Assembly (NCBI RefSeq): GCF_003672135.1
Contig: NC_039506.1
Coordinates: 18,260,497-18,324,496, forward strand
Length of the DNA stretch: 64,000 nucleotides
Direction of reading: 5' to 3'
Origin: Ooceraea biroi
Taxonomy: Eukaryota > Arthropoda > Insecta > Hymenoptera > Formicidae
Shown: in pieces, positions 35,945-48,010 of the stretch
How positions within the stretch are numbered: the first letter of the stretch is position 1
Layout: the number at the start of each line of letters is the position of its first letter
Position numbers and translations under genes: made by a program
The notes under the pieces: generated by a model
The model's database searches: none
What the model was told of the DNA's origin: nothing
The model's input: only the letters and a program-made list of their open reading frames with translations

Positions 35945-38900
35945 ACGTTTGCGTGTGTGTGATCGGGGAAAAGAAACGAAGAGGAAGCACGCTGCGGTAA
36001 AGGGAGACGCGAAAGGGGTGAGGGGGACACAACGACGCGCGCGCGTGTGTTCGAGGCGTGAATTCGCGTATGCCTCGCGAAGCACTCTCTAGCGAGGACA
36101 ATCGAGGTGTTGGGCTGGAAATCCGTGCCAATTTGAGCGACTTACGCTCGGCAACGACAACGCGTTACATGCGCGGCGTGTGTATGCGAAATGTGCGTGC
36201 GTATGCACGCGGTGCCGCTTGCGAGTGCCGCGAGTAACGTCGCGCCACGTCGCGCAATGGATGTGGATGGTCTTGCACATTCGGCAGTGCGGTTATGCAC
36301 GCGGGTACACACAAAATTAATTATATAAAATATCACATAAAATATTAAACTGTTTTACTAAATTAGCTTTCATGCTCGTGCATTTATGAATTTTATATAG
36401 GAGGATATAAATTGTGCATAATAAAGCGTATTATAAATTTTATTATTACATTTTACATCGTATCGATAAAAAGCGCAATATATAAAATTTATCATCTCTA
36501 AAAGGCCTCCGCTTTTTGTCAGCAAATCGATTATCTTGTGTACTGAATTTTTCCCTTTCTACCCCTCAATTTTGTTCGAACTGACACCGAAGAAAATATA
36601 ATAAATCGAGTTTAAATTATAGCGAGTCGAATTGAGCTAAGCAGAATTAAGCCACTAGTGTTATAAATCACGAACGAGGAGCTTAGACTTCACATGACGG
36701 AGCAAAGTGAAGTAGAAGTGTGCGAACGTGGCGCGATTAAATGCGAGGGGTGAGAGGGCGGCGTCAAGATTTAAGTTCCATAAGTCAGCGGAATGAAGTC
36801 ACCGCGATGAGGCGGCACTTCCAAGTGCGAGCGAGTCGCTCTAGCTTTTACAACGCGATAGATTACACCGACATTGTCTCGATAGCATAACTGCCGAAGT
36901 AGAACATGTCCATTTCAACTAACACGTGATATAATGGACATAAATCAACAATACACTAGTAATCCATACAACTAAGTGTATTATAAATACTCCTTTGGAA
37001 GGGAGTAATCCCTTCAGGAAGTCCGTTCAACTAACAATCATGAGAATTTTATGCGTACGTAATTCCACCCACGCCATGAACGGGGGAACAGAATTATTCT
37101 ATTTACACACCCTGATCTTTTTTTCTTGTTTTTTTTTTATTTATTTTAATCTCCACCCCGATTCGTTTCGCGTGGCAGCGGCCCTCGTGAGCAGAGGTTC
37201 GGCCTTCGCGGTGCTCTGTACTTCCGCGGGGCAGAGTGCAAGAGGGGACCGGGGAACGCGGTAATGGACATAGTTTGCCAGTAATGTCCGAGACTAATTC
37301 CCGTGTTATTTCATTAACGTCCCGCAGGTCCCGAGGGGGTTAAGCTCCTGCGCCAACCGGGGGCTGCCACTGTCGCGCCGACGCGCACCGCCATAGCTGC
37401 CGGCCGTGTCCCCGGGTCTCCTCTCTCGCTGGTGGATGGGGGGTGAAGAGGGGGGTTGGGGGAGAGCGGGAAGGGGGGCGCACTCGCATCGGGCGCGTGT
37501 CAAAGGGTGAAAATTTACGAGGTGAGTGCCCCGCGCGAAAAGGCCGATTGATAGCCCGGCCGTATGTACGCGCCGCCTTGAAACAATGCCGACAAGTTTA
37601 TAGTGCGACGTGCCATGGTTACGTGGCCCGTTAGCACGCATGACTTTGCCGCAGGGTGGATAGGGGAGGAGGAGGCCACGGGGCGGTAGATCGATATCCC
37701 TTGCACGTCGATATCGCAGACTGATGATTCACAATCGAATGCGGCTTCTGCTCGCGTGACATTAAGCAGCTAGCAGAGATTATTTTCTCTTTATTATTAC
37801 TTTTATTATATATCGCGATGTGCCGATTAAGAAGTCCGTGAGATTACAAGTGCGATTACGTTACAAGTGTAAATTATTATAGTTCACAGCTAATTTCTTG
37901 GAGATGTGTAACAAATAGTTTTCGCTTCGCGCTATATCGCGTCCCACATTTAATAGAGCGTTCATTTTCGTTGCGGATAAATTCGTTGCTAATCAGTCAA
38001 TCGATCAAACATCCAGTGGAATATTCCGCGACCAATTAAATATTAGCGGCATTTAGTATATAATACATCTACATATTCGTACATGTTACGTTTGATTTAA
38101 TTATCTTGTGTTATTATCCAATACGTCGCTGTGTGCGAAAAATGCTCTGAACTCATGACTAATCGAGAATTAATATTTGACAAATACTATATGTATACAT
38201 GGATACGTATACGTGCGCGCGCGTGAAATTATCGTATCAGATAAATTCGGAATCGCGTCTCGCATCAAAATGTGCACGTTATGCCGAATGATTCCAGCAA
38301 AATTCTGTATCCCGGTAATCGCGGTATAGTTACCAGGCAGGAGCTATAGAGCGTGAAGTGGCGCTTTTGGTCGGGGACCCGAATTGATTTGTTGGAGCGG
38401 ATTATACGATTAGGCGATTAGGCGAGCTACTGCGGCAACGAGGGTCAAATGATTGACATCGCGACGAGAGAGTGTGTAATGAGAGAAAATCATTTCTCCA
38501 CCCAAGCCGGGAAAATTCGTGGCAATCAGTCGGTGGGAAAATACAAATTAGATCGCGCGAACGTGTGTGTGGGTGCGTGTATATGAAATGTAACGGCCTC
38601 TTACATCGCGAGGGATACGTGCATTAAGATGACTACCCGCTCGAGGATGCATATCGAGCGATGTGATATGTTTCGTCAAATACCATTATGAAAATTGTAC
38701 AAAAAGTGTACCAAAAATTTTAGCAAATTATTTCTGACAGGTTTGCAAATCCTACGCTTTTGTTTTATAGTATAAAATCAATAAAAATGACTACTGTATC
38801 TGAAATCAGCATAAAATTAATGAAATCAATATTATAAAATACCATAGAACTAATATTATTTTATAATACCGATTTTAATAAACTTTTGAATTAATTTCTT

Positions 38901-39199
38901 TAATTATTGTATCTTTCTACCGAAACAATACAAGTATACTGAAGAATGACATTTCCAACAAAGAAAAAAAGAGGAAGAAAGGATAAAAGAGGACAGAATA
39001 AATTTTCATAGACGATGTGGAAATTCGTTGGTTTATTTTCGATCACGAGAGTGACGCACGAGAGTCGCCGTGACTAAAAATTTTTCTCGCGAGGAAAATA
39101 CTAACGGAATTACTTTGTACGCGTAACGTGGATTGCACGACGCGCTTAAAAAAGGGACATCCGTGCTTGGAAGACTAAATTTTCCTCCTTCTGGCGGAG

Positions 39200-39400
39200 C
39201 GAGTGCGCCTCGGCAGTGTTATCCAATTATTCTAAGTTGTTAAGGCGAGTTAGGGCGCTTAAGGGACTAAATTAAGACATTCCGCGCGACAAATCTCCCA
39301 AGAATCTCAATTAACTTCTCCGGGGGCACCGGCACTTTAATTAACTGTTTAATTTCATTTAATTTGCATTCGCAATTGCATAAACCGGGCCAGGTGACGC
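39200..39400. promoter_or_regulatory. Mixed homeodomain/POU/E-box site cluster, candidate enhancer
   Basis: The block contains CCAATTATT, CAATTAAC, TTAATTAAC, two TTTAATTT motifs, an octamer-like ATTTGCAT followed by a second half-octamer (CAATTGCAT), and an E-box CAGGTG. GC-rich spacers separate the motifs (CCGGGGGCACCGGC), so they are not merely part of an AT-rich run. Such mixtures are common in neural enhancers. Function is inferred only. Confidence 0.22.
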
Positions 39401-41467
39401 GAACTGCGTCGCATTCTTCTACGAGATAAACCAATGAAGCTCTCGGAATACATTCAATTTATATTGGAAACGTGTGCAACATATACTCGTTATAAATGTA
39501 TATTTATGTATTACATATACAGCAAAAATGCCATTTATTTTCTCCTTCAAACGCCGGTCTAGCTCCACTTTTCTGGTTTTTATACGCAGAATGAATAAAT
39601 CCCGTCTTATTACGCTTTTTGTCGGAACTTGCTGCTTTCCTTTCTCTTTTAAAAATGCTTTAAGGAACATTACATCTCTTTATTCACCGCAAAAATTGTC
39701 AGCTTAATGCACATTTTCAAGCTCTCAGCAGTACTTTGTTCTACGAGAGCATGGCAAAAAATAATTAGGGAACGCAGAAGAAGGTATACGTACATTTTAA
39801 TAAATTTATGTTAATAAATAAAAGAGGAAGAAGACAATATGCATTTCCAAATATGACTTACATAAATTCTAAAGCAGAAGGAAATAATTAAAAAAAACAA
39901 TTACAGGAAGAAATAATTAAATTATCCTTCACTTATAACACTCTTCCACTCGCTTCCTGAAATTGCTAATTATTTTATCTCGTATAACGGGCGAAACGTG
40001 CGCCGCCGCGAACCTTCTCGAGAACTAATGGCGGTGCTCTTCGCGTCGCGGAAGTCAAGAATTACTTTCCAGCGCGGGATTTTCGCAAGGATTCCGTTCC
40101 GCGTCGGTCTCATCGGCGAGTGGGCCAATTTACATTCCGCCGTCACTCGCTCACACATGGACGCGCAAAAAATTGCACATTCGCACGTGCAAACATAGAA
40201 CTTTCGAGGTCGTGGAACTCGCGGAACTCTCACCGCGACACTCTTCTTGAGAACAAAGAAAACCGGGCGCTCTGACGAATTTGTCATCCGCGTCTAACTC
40301 GTTCAAAGCCACTCGTTCGCGCTGCTTCCATTTCGCGCGATGAAAGCGCGAAATGGCGCGTCGTTACAACGCGCGCGCAGAAACCGACGCATGTGAACGC
40401 GAAGGATACGGAGCCGCGCTTTCAAGTACTAATCAGTATCGACCTACCCCCGAAGACCGCACCCCTTGCCCGCATCGGGCTCACTACTCCACTTCTTTTT
40501 TTTCCGCTCCGCCGCTGTCGCCGTCGCGATTTTCTAGAGGAAACCATTTCGCCAGGGGCGTGACTGTATCGCGAGAGTGCGACGGCGAATGTCGACATCC
40601 TGTGGCTGCAACACGCGACGCAGAAAAGCGGAATTCAACGCGCTCTCGAAAAGCCTGCCCGTAACCGGGCGCTGATTTGCGCACGACAACCGCAAATCGG
40701 GACGCGATCTTTTCGCGAATCAAACGCGAATCCCGAAAAGCGATTTCCCCACGGTAGTCGAATTACTCCATTCCGGCTAGGTGGGCCCGAATGTGGGAGT
40801 CTGTTACGCTGAATTTCGCCGTCTCAGTGTCGTTTTATTATGTTCACGACAATTTATAGGTTTTCTGTAAGCCACTCGAGAGCGGCTTGTTCTATTAAAT
40901 CACGTTAAAATGTAGCTTCCAGAAAACATCAAGACGAAAGATTTTTTAATCTTTCAAACAAGATTGCAGGTTCGGAAGCAACATCGTAAAACTCAAAAAA
41001 TTAATTATTATTAATTAATTATTAAAATCATAAACATTTGTTGAAGAAAAAATTTAAAAATTACTTAAAGGACAAAACTATAGAAGATAATGATTATATA
41101 AAGTAATCAACATATATAATTAACAATGATCTCGATAATCATTACCTGTAGAGCAAGAAGACGTTAATGGAGACATTTCATCAAAATTAGAGTCTCTGTA
41201 CAGGGACTCTAAACCAAAAATGGGAAACAATGGCATCGCACGAAACAGTTCGCAGTTGTCGCGGAAGAGAAAGGAAGGCAGTTGGACAGGCTTATTGTTC
41301 TAGGGATTCCGGGATACGCGCGATCGTTTGATTCACGCTTTCGGCTTCCTAACGGGACGCGCGCGTCGCGTCTCGGTGCTGCTTTTTCGGGTCGTTTGAA
41401 GTTGGCAATCAACTAAATTGCCTATCAACGCCTGAGAAGCTCGAAGAACTCACGCACCTTCCTCTTC

Positions 41468-41489
41468 CCTCTCTCTCTCTCTCTCTCTC
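41468..41489. repeat. CT microsatellite
   Basis: About eleven CT units, with a second CT tract of similar kind at 41613-41631. Confidence 0.8.
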
Positions 41490-42361
41490 CCCCTCGTTCT
41501 ATCTTCCTCTTTCTGTCGCTTCTCTTCCACACTTTTTCTCTCTTACTCGACTCGTCTCGATATAGTCATCGTCATTGTCGTCCGCGTGTAACACGCTTTT
41601 CTATGCGAGAATTCTCTCTCTCTCTCTCTCTCTTATTTTCTTCCGTTTTCCTTCTTTTCCGCGTGACATCTCGACGGTGAGGCCGAACGTGAATCCTCGC
41701 GAAATAATATAACTCGATTTCTTCGGAATTGGAGAAGTTGTCATTTACCGTAATCCACGACTCTCGCGACACTACGTAATCGTGTGTACATGACGATACG
41801 ATGTGTTGACTTTATGAAGCTTCGAATAAGATGATTAATTGGACTAGAATGAACCTGTTGATAATTACAAATGTTTTACATAACTATTATTCTGATTTTG
41901 TTGTCACTTTTACGCGTACAAATTGAAAGTTTAGGGCTATAAAAATTACGTGCAGTTGGTTTACTTTGAATATTATGCATATAATAATTTTTTAATTTCA
42001 AATTAAGTGAATACTTGTTCTTTTCGAGAACAAGAGTAAAAAGGATGCCAGAAGGAAGTGGAATCGCTTTTAATTAAAAACCAATAATGATACTATCATC
42101 CTTTAGTATGTTAAAGCTTGCATTTTATGTCTTTCTTTTATTTCTTGATGATACTAAGTTCTACATTTTATTTTTACATAATTTTGTTTCACAATCAATG
42201 ATCAGTGAATATTTTAAATACAATGTAACTAGATAAATAAAAATGAACGATAAGGAAATAAATCTCTGAATTTTGCACTATAAACTGAAGATTGCATTTT
42301 GATCGAAGCTCGACGTAATTGTTACTGAATAATCATTAACATAATTGTTATTGTAAACAAT

Positions 42362-42592
42362 TTGAACGGCTGGAATATTAACGGTAGTGAAATCTTGGCC
42401 TGTGCTCTCGTCTTTAAGTCTGCCAAAGATTTAAGACAAAAAGGAACGAATGGAGCACACCAAATAAATGCTGTGAGACGAGGTGCCAGAGTGACGTTTG
42501 AATGGAACGGCAGATCCTTTGTGCTCCATCTGGAACCCGACACCCAAAAATCGTTCTCAAAATTCATTCCCGCCTGCGAAATCTCTCCATGA
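42362..42592 (+). other. Unassigned 76-codon exon-like open frame
   Basis: This is a stop-terminated frame with protein-like composition, including RRGARVTFEWNGRSFVLHLE near its end. It lies in AT-rich intron, where long frames are rare. It has no ATG at the start. A possible acceptor-like TAG occurs near 42388, and AATAAA follows the stop at about 42611. The piece faintly recalls the propeptide of ADAM-type metalloproteases, but I cannot confirm that. The opposite strand is also open here (42633 to 42322), so the coding strand, if any, is uncertain. Confidence 0.15.
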
Positions 42593-45139
42593 TGTTTAAA
42601 TAGTGATATACAATAAAACCGTATTGGAATCACTCGTCAGAAATCAATTATATGCAGCGCTTTCGCGATCAATAAATATAAAGTTGTAAACGTAAGTATG
42701 CATTTCGTATATTTTTTGTTATATATTATAAGAGAGATATAATTTAAATATATAAAAAATATTTCAGAATTTTTGGAAACGTTATAAATGCATAATTATT
42801 ATATTTGCATACATTGTAGAGAAAATATTAATGTCCGTATTGCAAAAGAATTTTCTGTGCATCTAAATTTATACAAATTTTTTTCAATTAAGTGTAGATA
42901 TTGAAATAAATATTTTATATTGAGTTCTGTGCGATATGTATTATATATTTATATATATGTATGTATTATATTATTCTATATATTTATACTTGTAGCATGA
43001 ATATTTTCCTTATCTTGTGCTGTTATAAACAGTACACTTTATATAAATAATATAATAAGAATATATATGATAATTTATACAATTCAACTCAAATGATCTC
43101 AATACTGTTGTTAATGCTGCATATTTAAAGCATCGACATCGACCGATTTAAAAATCGGACGCAAGTTGAGAACAGTTGGAGCGGCCAGTTTCGTCGATGC
43201 TCTTTGTGTTTTGGTGAGACATTGCAGGCCCGCCTAACACTCAATTCATTATATCACTAATTATTCATAACGTTGGGGAGATTATTCCGACGAAAATAAT
43301 CAATTCCCACAATGCATACCGTTCCTCTTTATCTCTTCCTTCTGCCTCTTCCCTCTGCCGTGCCTCCAACGTTAATATTTAAAATACAAAAAATATTATC
43401 TTCCTCAACTTGTTTTTTATTTTTCATCTTGATATTACATGCAAGACGTTACATTGCACGTTAATTACGTTCAAAGCCTGTTACGATCCTAATAAGGTGT
43501 AAATAAGAATGATACATGTAATACATCTTGCAAATGTATTTGCATGATACATCATAATTATACACTGCCGCTTACCAAAACGAAGTTATTATGTTTTCAA
43601 ACAGTACAATAAAATTATGAAAAGTAAAAACAACGCCTTCATGGAAAAATGAAAACGGATATCAACGCAAAACTTTCTGGTGCAATTATTCTTTGCGAAA
43701 TGATATGCGGTACGGTAAATTACTACGAACCACGTAATGCGTGATAATAAATAATTGCATCTCGCAGCAAAAGCAAAGCGCGATTTATTAACAAATCTGT
43801 ATATACTGGCGATAGTTATTTGTTCACGGCCCATGGAGGAAGCAGTTTCAAGTTACAACGAGCAACGCGTTTCCAGTCTTCATTGGTTTACGCTCGGTTT
43901 CGTGGCGAATCAAAATATCCGGCAAATAAAAGTCCGTGTTGCTTCTCGATCGAGCGACGGACGGCTCGAGTGCACTCGTCCTGGCCGGCGTTCGTGTGCG
44001 CATCGGAAACGCAAGACACAGCTGCCGCGCCGGCCGAATGGCATTTTTCCCGAAAATTCCCCCGGATTCTTGCCGCGTGCACACAATGTCGACGGCGCGC
44101 GTGGATGCGCGACAAAAGTGTTGTGTGTCGATTTTCAGTAACTTGATCTTGAGTGGCTCTCTATTAAGCGATAGCTGTAAGTGGCAGTTAAGTGCTCGTT
44201 TCACGCTAGGATGACGATACGCCTATTAATTTACCTCTGTGCCAGCAAAGCGGAGGGTCATAAGTTCAGTCTTGTCTACAATTAACGCGCGGTTCCCGAT
44301 GTACAGGTTGATAGATACGTCGTACGAGGAATATTTATCGATAGAATTACGGATAATGACGTTATTGCAGCTAGCTTTTCCGTGAAATTTGGAGAGATTC
44401 CCAGGGAGTGTTCCTGGGATTATTAGCGTACGCTATGTATAATTTTGAGTCTTTCTTTTTTTATTGATTGATTAGAGTTCGATAAAGTTTCAAACACCGC
44501 TGTCTATTTTAGACTATTTATATTAGTCGAATTATATTGCATTCATAACACGATAAAAATTAAAACTATATATTTTGATTACTTATTACACGATTAAATA
44601 GTTGAAATAATTTTATTAATATTTATACTTTGAGAAACTACTCCCTTCATAACTTACGAGAATATAACGTAATACGTTAGTAGTTATGCAAGCAAAATTT
44701 TTTTTAATGTTTATTAATAGAGCTGCAATTGATGTCGAATTATATTTTTGATATTTTGTAACGGACAAAATTCTACGAGAATTATAACCATAAGTGAGAT
44801 CACATCATTTCATGTTAAACATACTACGTGACCAGAATAACTATCTTTATGAACTATAACTAAATAGTATAATATTAACTTGGTAAGGTTCGAGCCGTTG
44901 AGACTCGATGACACTCTTTTGAGATAGGTTATGACTGATGTATTTATAAAAGTTTCAAACTTAGCACAATTAACAAAAAAAGAAAAGGAATTGAACTAAC
45001 CTCGCTTTCGGTTTCTGGAGAGTTTCCCCGTCGAAAACCAATCCGTTGAAAATCAATCAGTAAAACCGAAAATAGAGATGACGGGACTGATGGACCTTGA
45101 TAGTGATCATTAGATGGAGAATCGAGAGCATCCACTTAC

Positions 45140-45626
45140 CATGAGGTGGTGTGTGTTGAGTCGGACTATGTTGATGATGATTCGCAGTGACGGCCGTGCC
45201 CGGAAGTACGTGCTGCGCATGTGCGGCGGGATGCAGGTTGACGCCGGGCGGCGATGCCGGAAGTTGACCCGATTGATGTACCTGATGGTGCGGTACGTGG
45301 TGGGCTGGATGGGGATGGGGTGGCGGCAGAAAGGCGGCCGCGACGGCAGCCTGCGCGTTCAGGTAGGCCATCCGCGAGGCCGTGAGATTGCCCAGATTGC
45401 CCAGATTTCCCAGATTCCCCAGATTGCTCAGATGATTCAGGCTGGGCATGTAGTCCCATAATTTCGAGTGATGGGGCGCCGCTGGAGCGTAGGAGACAGC
45501 CGAGACCCCGGCGGGTGGGGAACCCTGCGGGGACCCGCGATCGGTCCCGCCGCTCCGATTTCCGGTCCCATCCAAACCCAACAGCTCCTGGATCGCGAAG
45601 GCCGATCTCTGCTGCTGCTGCGGCAT
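45140..45626 (-). CDS. Vsx: Vsx exon 1: start codon, octapeptide and low-complexity N-terminus
   Basis: The exon gives 162 codons plus one base. It starts at the ATG at 45626-45624, chosen because the octapeptide FAIQELLGL follows at residues 10-18, close to the N-terminus as in Vsx/Chx10 proteins. That motif resembles the engrailed-type repressor motif that recruits Groucho. After it come a Gly/Ser/Pro stretch (about 19-52), the segment SKLWDYMPSLNHL (54-66), four to five NLG tripeptides (68-81), an Ala-rich segment ASRMAYLNAQAAVAAAFLP (83-101), and a His/Pro-rich tail (102-162) that is probably disordered. The exon ends at a consensus donor, CAT-G|GTAAGT, in phase 1. The open frame runs on to 45057 past the donor, but that part is intron. 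The upstream sequence has no obvious in-frame extension of the conserved protein. Any 5' untranslated exon could not be placed. Confidence 0.88.
45384..45425 (-). repeat. Coding 9-bp minisatellite (NLG tripeptides) in Vsx exon 1
   Basis: Four and a half tandem copies of a 9-bp unit (plus strand CCCAGATTG with variants) encode Asn-Leu-Gly repeats at residues 68-81. The copies differ by single bases, so the array is not brand new. Copy number could vary between individuals without breaking the frame. Confidence 0.85.
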
Positions 45627-48010
45627 CTTCGTGTCCGTTCTTGATCGCGGCGATCACGCGAGCTCAAAACATTCTCGGCCGCACGACGTTCACGGGAACG
45701 GAGTGGCCGTCGACCGTCGATCTGCGACTCGAAATTTGCCGGCAACCGACGAGCGACGGGGAGGATACCGCGGGCGGATGTGAGACCGCCGGCTAACTTC
45801 AGGGATCATTCGAGGACACGAGGCTTACCTAGCGCCTTCTATTTCTTTTCGATCGTTTGACAGGATTAGACCTCTCGGAATGATCGTTGTTCAGTCTTCG
45901 TAGATTTTATAATCTACGATGTTCAGACATTTGATCAGAAGGCGTCGTTGTTATACTTCTTCTAACTGGATCTAGCCGATCGGCTCGAACACGGAAACCA
46001 GAGAATATCGCAGGATTCTTAATCCAGCTTACAAATCCGGTATTACTACCATTGCAATTTTCACGGTAAAATTGCTGAATATAGCATACCGATTATCAAA
46101 TCCGGTAGGCCTTAACATCACCGTCTCGACTTACCGTCAGCGTCCGACGGTCATTGGCGTTGAATTTGGGAGCTATATAAATCGTACGCTCTGAGGCCGT
46201 TCAAGCGTTCGTTCTCAATCGTATTGCGTGCGAGCAGCGTTGGGAAAGGTGCGACGCTGAGATAGAGCCTTAGCAGAGCATTTCGCACGTATTTGTGATC
46301 ATCGAATACTCGGGACTGAAAATCCTTAACAGAATACCTGCGACACGTCAATGTGCTCGGCGATGGCGGGTGCCATTTCGTTTGATTAGTCGTCGTTGTG
46401 CTGAAGGAAACGTGAGATATATCTGGCCGGCCTTCCTCATTAACGTTCGCTGACCGTCGGCAACCGTGAACGATGCGTTTGCGCTCAAACAGTGCGCGGG
46501 TGCAGCTCGGTTCTGCTCGTATCGCGACGCGCGAGTCAACTCGTACTCGCCGCTGCGTCCTCCTTGTTCGCTTCGTTGAAATGTACGTTTCGTTGTGATC
46601 AGGTACAGATTGCTCCGTCCGTTGCTCGTTGCACGACACTGGCCCGCGCGCGTACGCGCGAGTCCCGAGGGGACCCCCGATGGCTCGAAGCTCTGCCTCT
46701 GCTCGACACGAACACTGAAACAACGCACGCCGGCAGCTTGCTGCGCACGATTAAGTTTCACTCGTGAAAGCGTACGCGAGTTTCAGCGAGATGCTCCGCG
46801 GCAGCTGCCGCTGCGTCTTCTTTCTCTTGGAGAAGACCCTCGGATTGGCCGGAGGAACAATTTCAGGACGAATGCCTCGCTCCTGCCTGGTCCCTTCGAC
46901 CGGAATGACGCACCGAAATCGCGGTGATCGCGTCTCGGGAAAACGCGCGAGTAAAATGAGGAACGGGGAAGCCGTTCCGGAAACTCCTAGAGGCGTTGTT
47001 CATCGGTGTCCTCGATGGGAGACGCCAATCGGCATGTGTCTTCTACACGCGTCGATCATCCGCATCCTGGATGTTCTTACCGCACTTGCGTCCATTCGGT
47101 CGCGTGTCTGCCCATCGACGGTTCAACCTCGATCGACATCGCGCTGATTCTCAAACCAAGTTGGATTATTTTCGCGTCACGAAACGCCCTCCGGCTTTAC
47201 TTTCCGGGGACCCAAAGTCATAAACAAGGTTCTCACGTCTGTTCGAGGCGTTTGAATCACGGGACTTCCGGATGCGGCTCCGGCGAAACGCGCGCGACGA
47301 ACCTTCGTCAGTCAACAACCCGGTCGTGGCTTCGTGATCGCGAAGAGGCGTCGAGGATGATGAGGGTGGCGCGAAGGTCGGCCTCAAGGGATGGTCCCCA
47401 GCGCGAGAAGGGCTCGCGTGTCTCGCCGTGTCGTGGCGCAACCGCGTCGTCGTCGCGGCGTTGAGCAACTGAGCCGTCGAGCAGCGCAGGGTTGCTCGAC
47501 TGCGCGCGAAGACGGGTGGAACGGAGAAGGGAAACCCCCGGGGGCGGCGGTACGCGAAGAGCACTGCACGCACCCACACACGTACCCTTCGCGCGCGGCG
47601 GAGGGTGGCGTTTTGCCCCATCCGCGCGCACGACTCGCCGCCGTGTGCGCGCCCGGCCCCCCCTCTCCGCCCGTGACCGTACCCGCCACCGCGACGCTCG
47701 CGCTCCCTACCCCGTCCTCCCCCCCCCCTTCGCTCTCCCGCGTCCCTTCGCGACCCCGCGCGAACCCTGGGCGACAAAGGCGCCTCCGCTACTTTACGCG
47801 CCGGCAGTGGCCGTCTCGTATCGCGGATTGGTCGGCTTTTTGAGACGGCCAGCCGGGTAGACATAGCCCTAGTTACCAGCGGGAAGGTGGGGTCTAGCGA
47901 TGTCGACGCCTCGGTGCGGCTACGCCTACGGCGGAGCGTTTCACCATGGAGAAAAGAGGGACTTTTCTCGCGCGCCCGACGACGGTCGTGGATGGCTCGG
48001 CGGGCACGAA
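45627..48010 (-). promoter_or_regulatory. CpG-rich region upstream of Vsx, probable promoter and 5' UTR
   Basis: This region lies directly upstream of the Vsx start codon on the minus strand. It is CpG-dense, especially at 46480-46960 and 47220-47850, while DNA beyond about 48100 is AT-rich. The position and composition fit a promoter island. I could not place the transcription start. TCAGTC on the minus strand at about 46317 is a possible initiator, and no TATA box sits at a convincing distance. Several long frames on both strands here (for example 47864 to 47166) are Arg/Gly/Pro-rich by composition and show no domain. A splice-donor-like GCTAG|GTAAGC occurs on the minus strand near 45830, which could end an untranslated exon. 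Confidence 0.4.

Larger units (their letters stand above)
32606..45139 (-). other. Vsx intron 1 (12,534 nt), no gene recognised
   Basis: The intron runs from the exon 1 donor (GTAAGT) to the microexon acceptor. It holds CpG-rich blocks (33880-34260, 34880-35320, 37150-37700, 40000-40740, 43940-44130), a purine-rich stretch at 35380-36050 with a GA/GT microsatellite, CT microsatellites near 41.5 kb, and AT-rich remainder. A mixed homeodomain/POU site cluster lies near 39.2-39.4 kb. An unassigned exon-like frame lies at 42.4-42.6 kb. Confidence 0.7.
6530..45626 (-). other. Vsx: Vsx homeobox gene, 5' portion (four coding exons and introns)
   Basis: This is the gene span from the start codon to the last exon in the window. 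Exons at 45626-45140, 32605-32564, 8953-8863 and 6653-6530 have AG/GT splice borders, and their phases match (1, 1, 2, 0). The joined reading frame is 248 codons without a stop. It encodes an octapeptide near the N-terminus, a low-complexity linker and the first 46 residues of a paired-like homeodomain of the Vsx/Chx10 class. Family knowledge: these are nuclear transcription factors that specify retinal, optic-lobe and other neural cell types. Insects usually have two linked paralogues, Vsx1 and Vsx2, and I cannot tell which this is without the C-terminal exons. The gene reads right to left and leaves the window at the left edge. The family call is firm. The exact exon set is a prediction from splice signals. 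Confidence 0.9.

Noticed and set aside
35380..36130. Overlapping Ser/Leu-rich minus-strand frames
   Set aside because: They translate a purine-biased, microsatellite-rich tract, so the amino-acid pattern is low complexity.
41191..41212. Near-palindrome AGAGTCTCTGTACAGGGACTCT
   Set aside because: It has mismatched bases and no wider stem, transposon end or promoter context.
45057..45139. Continuation of the Vsx exon 1 frame past 45140
   Set aside because: A consensus GTAAGT donor lies at 45139, and splicing there gives the phase needed by the next exons. The extension is intron.
47166..47864. 232-codon minus-strand frame upstream of Vsx, and overlapping frames on the plus strand
   Set aside because: Arg/Gly/Ala-rich products caused by CpG-dense sequence. 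Several frames are open at once and none has a domain.
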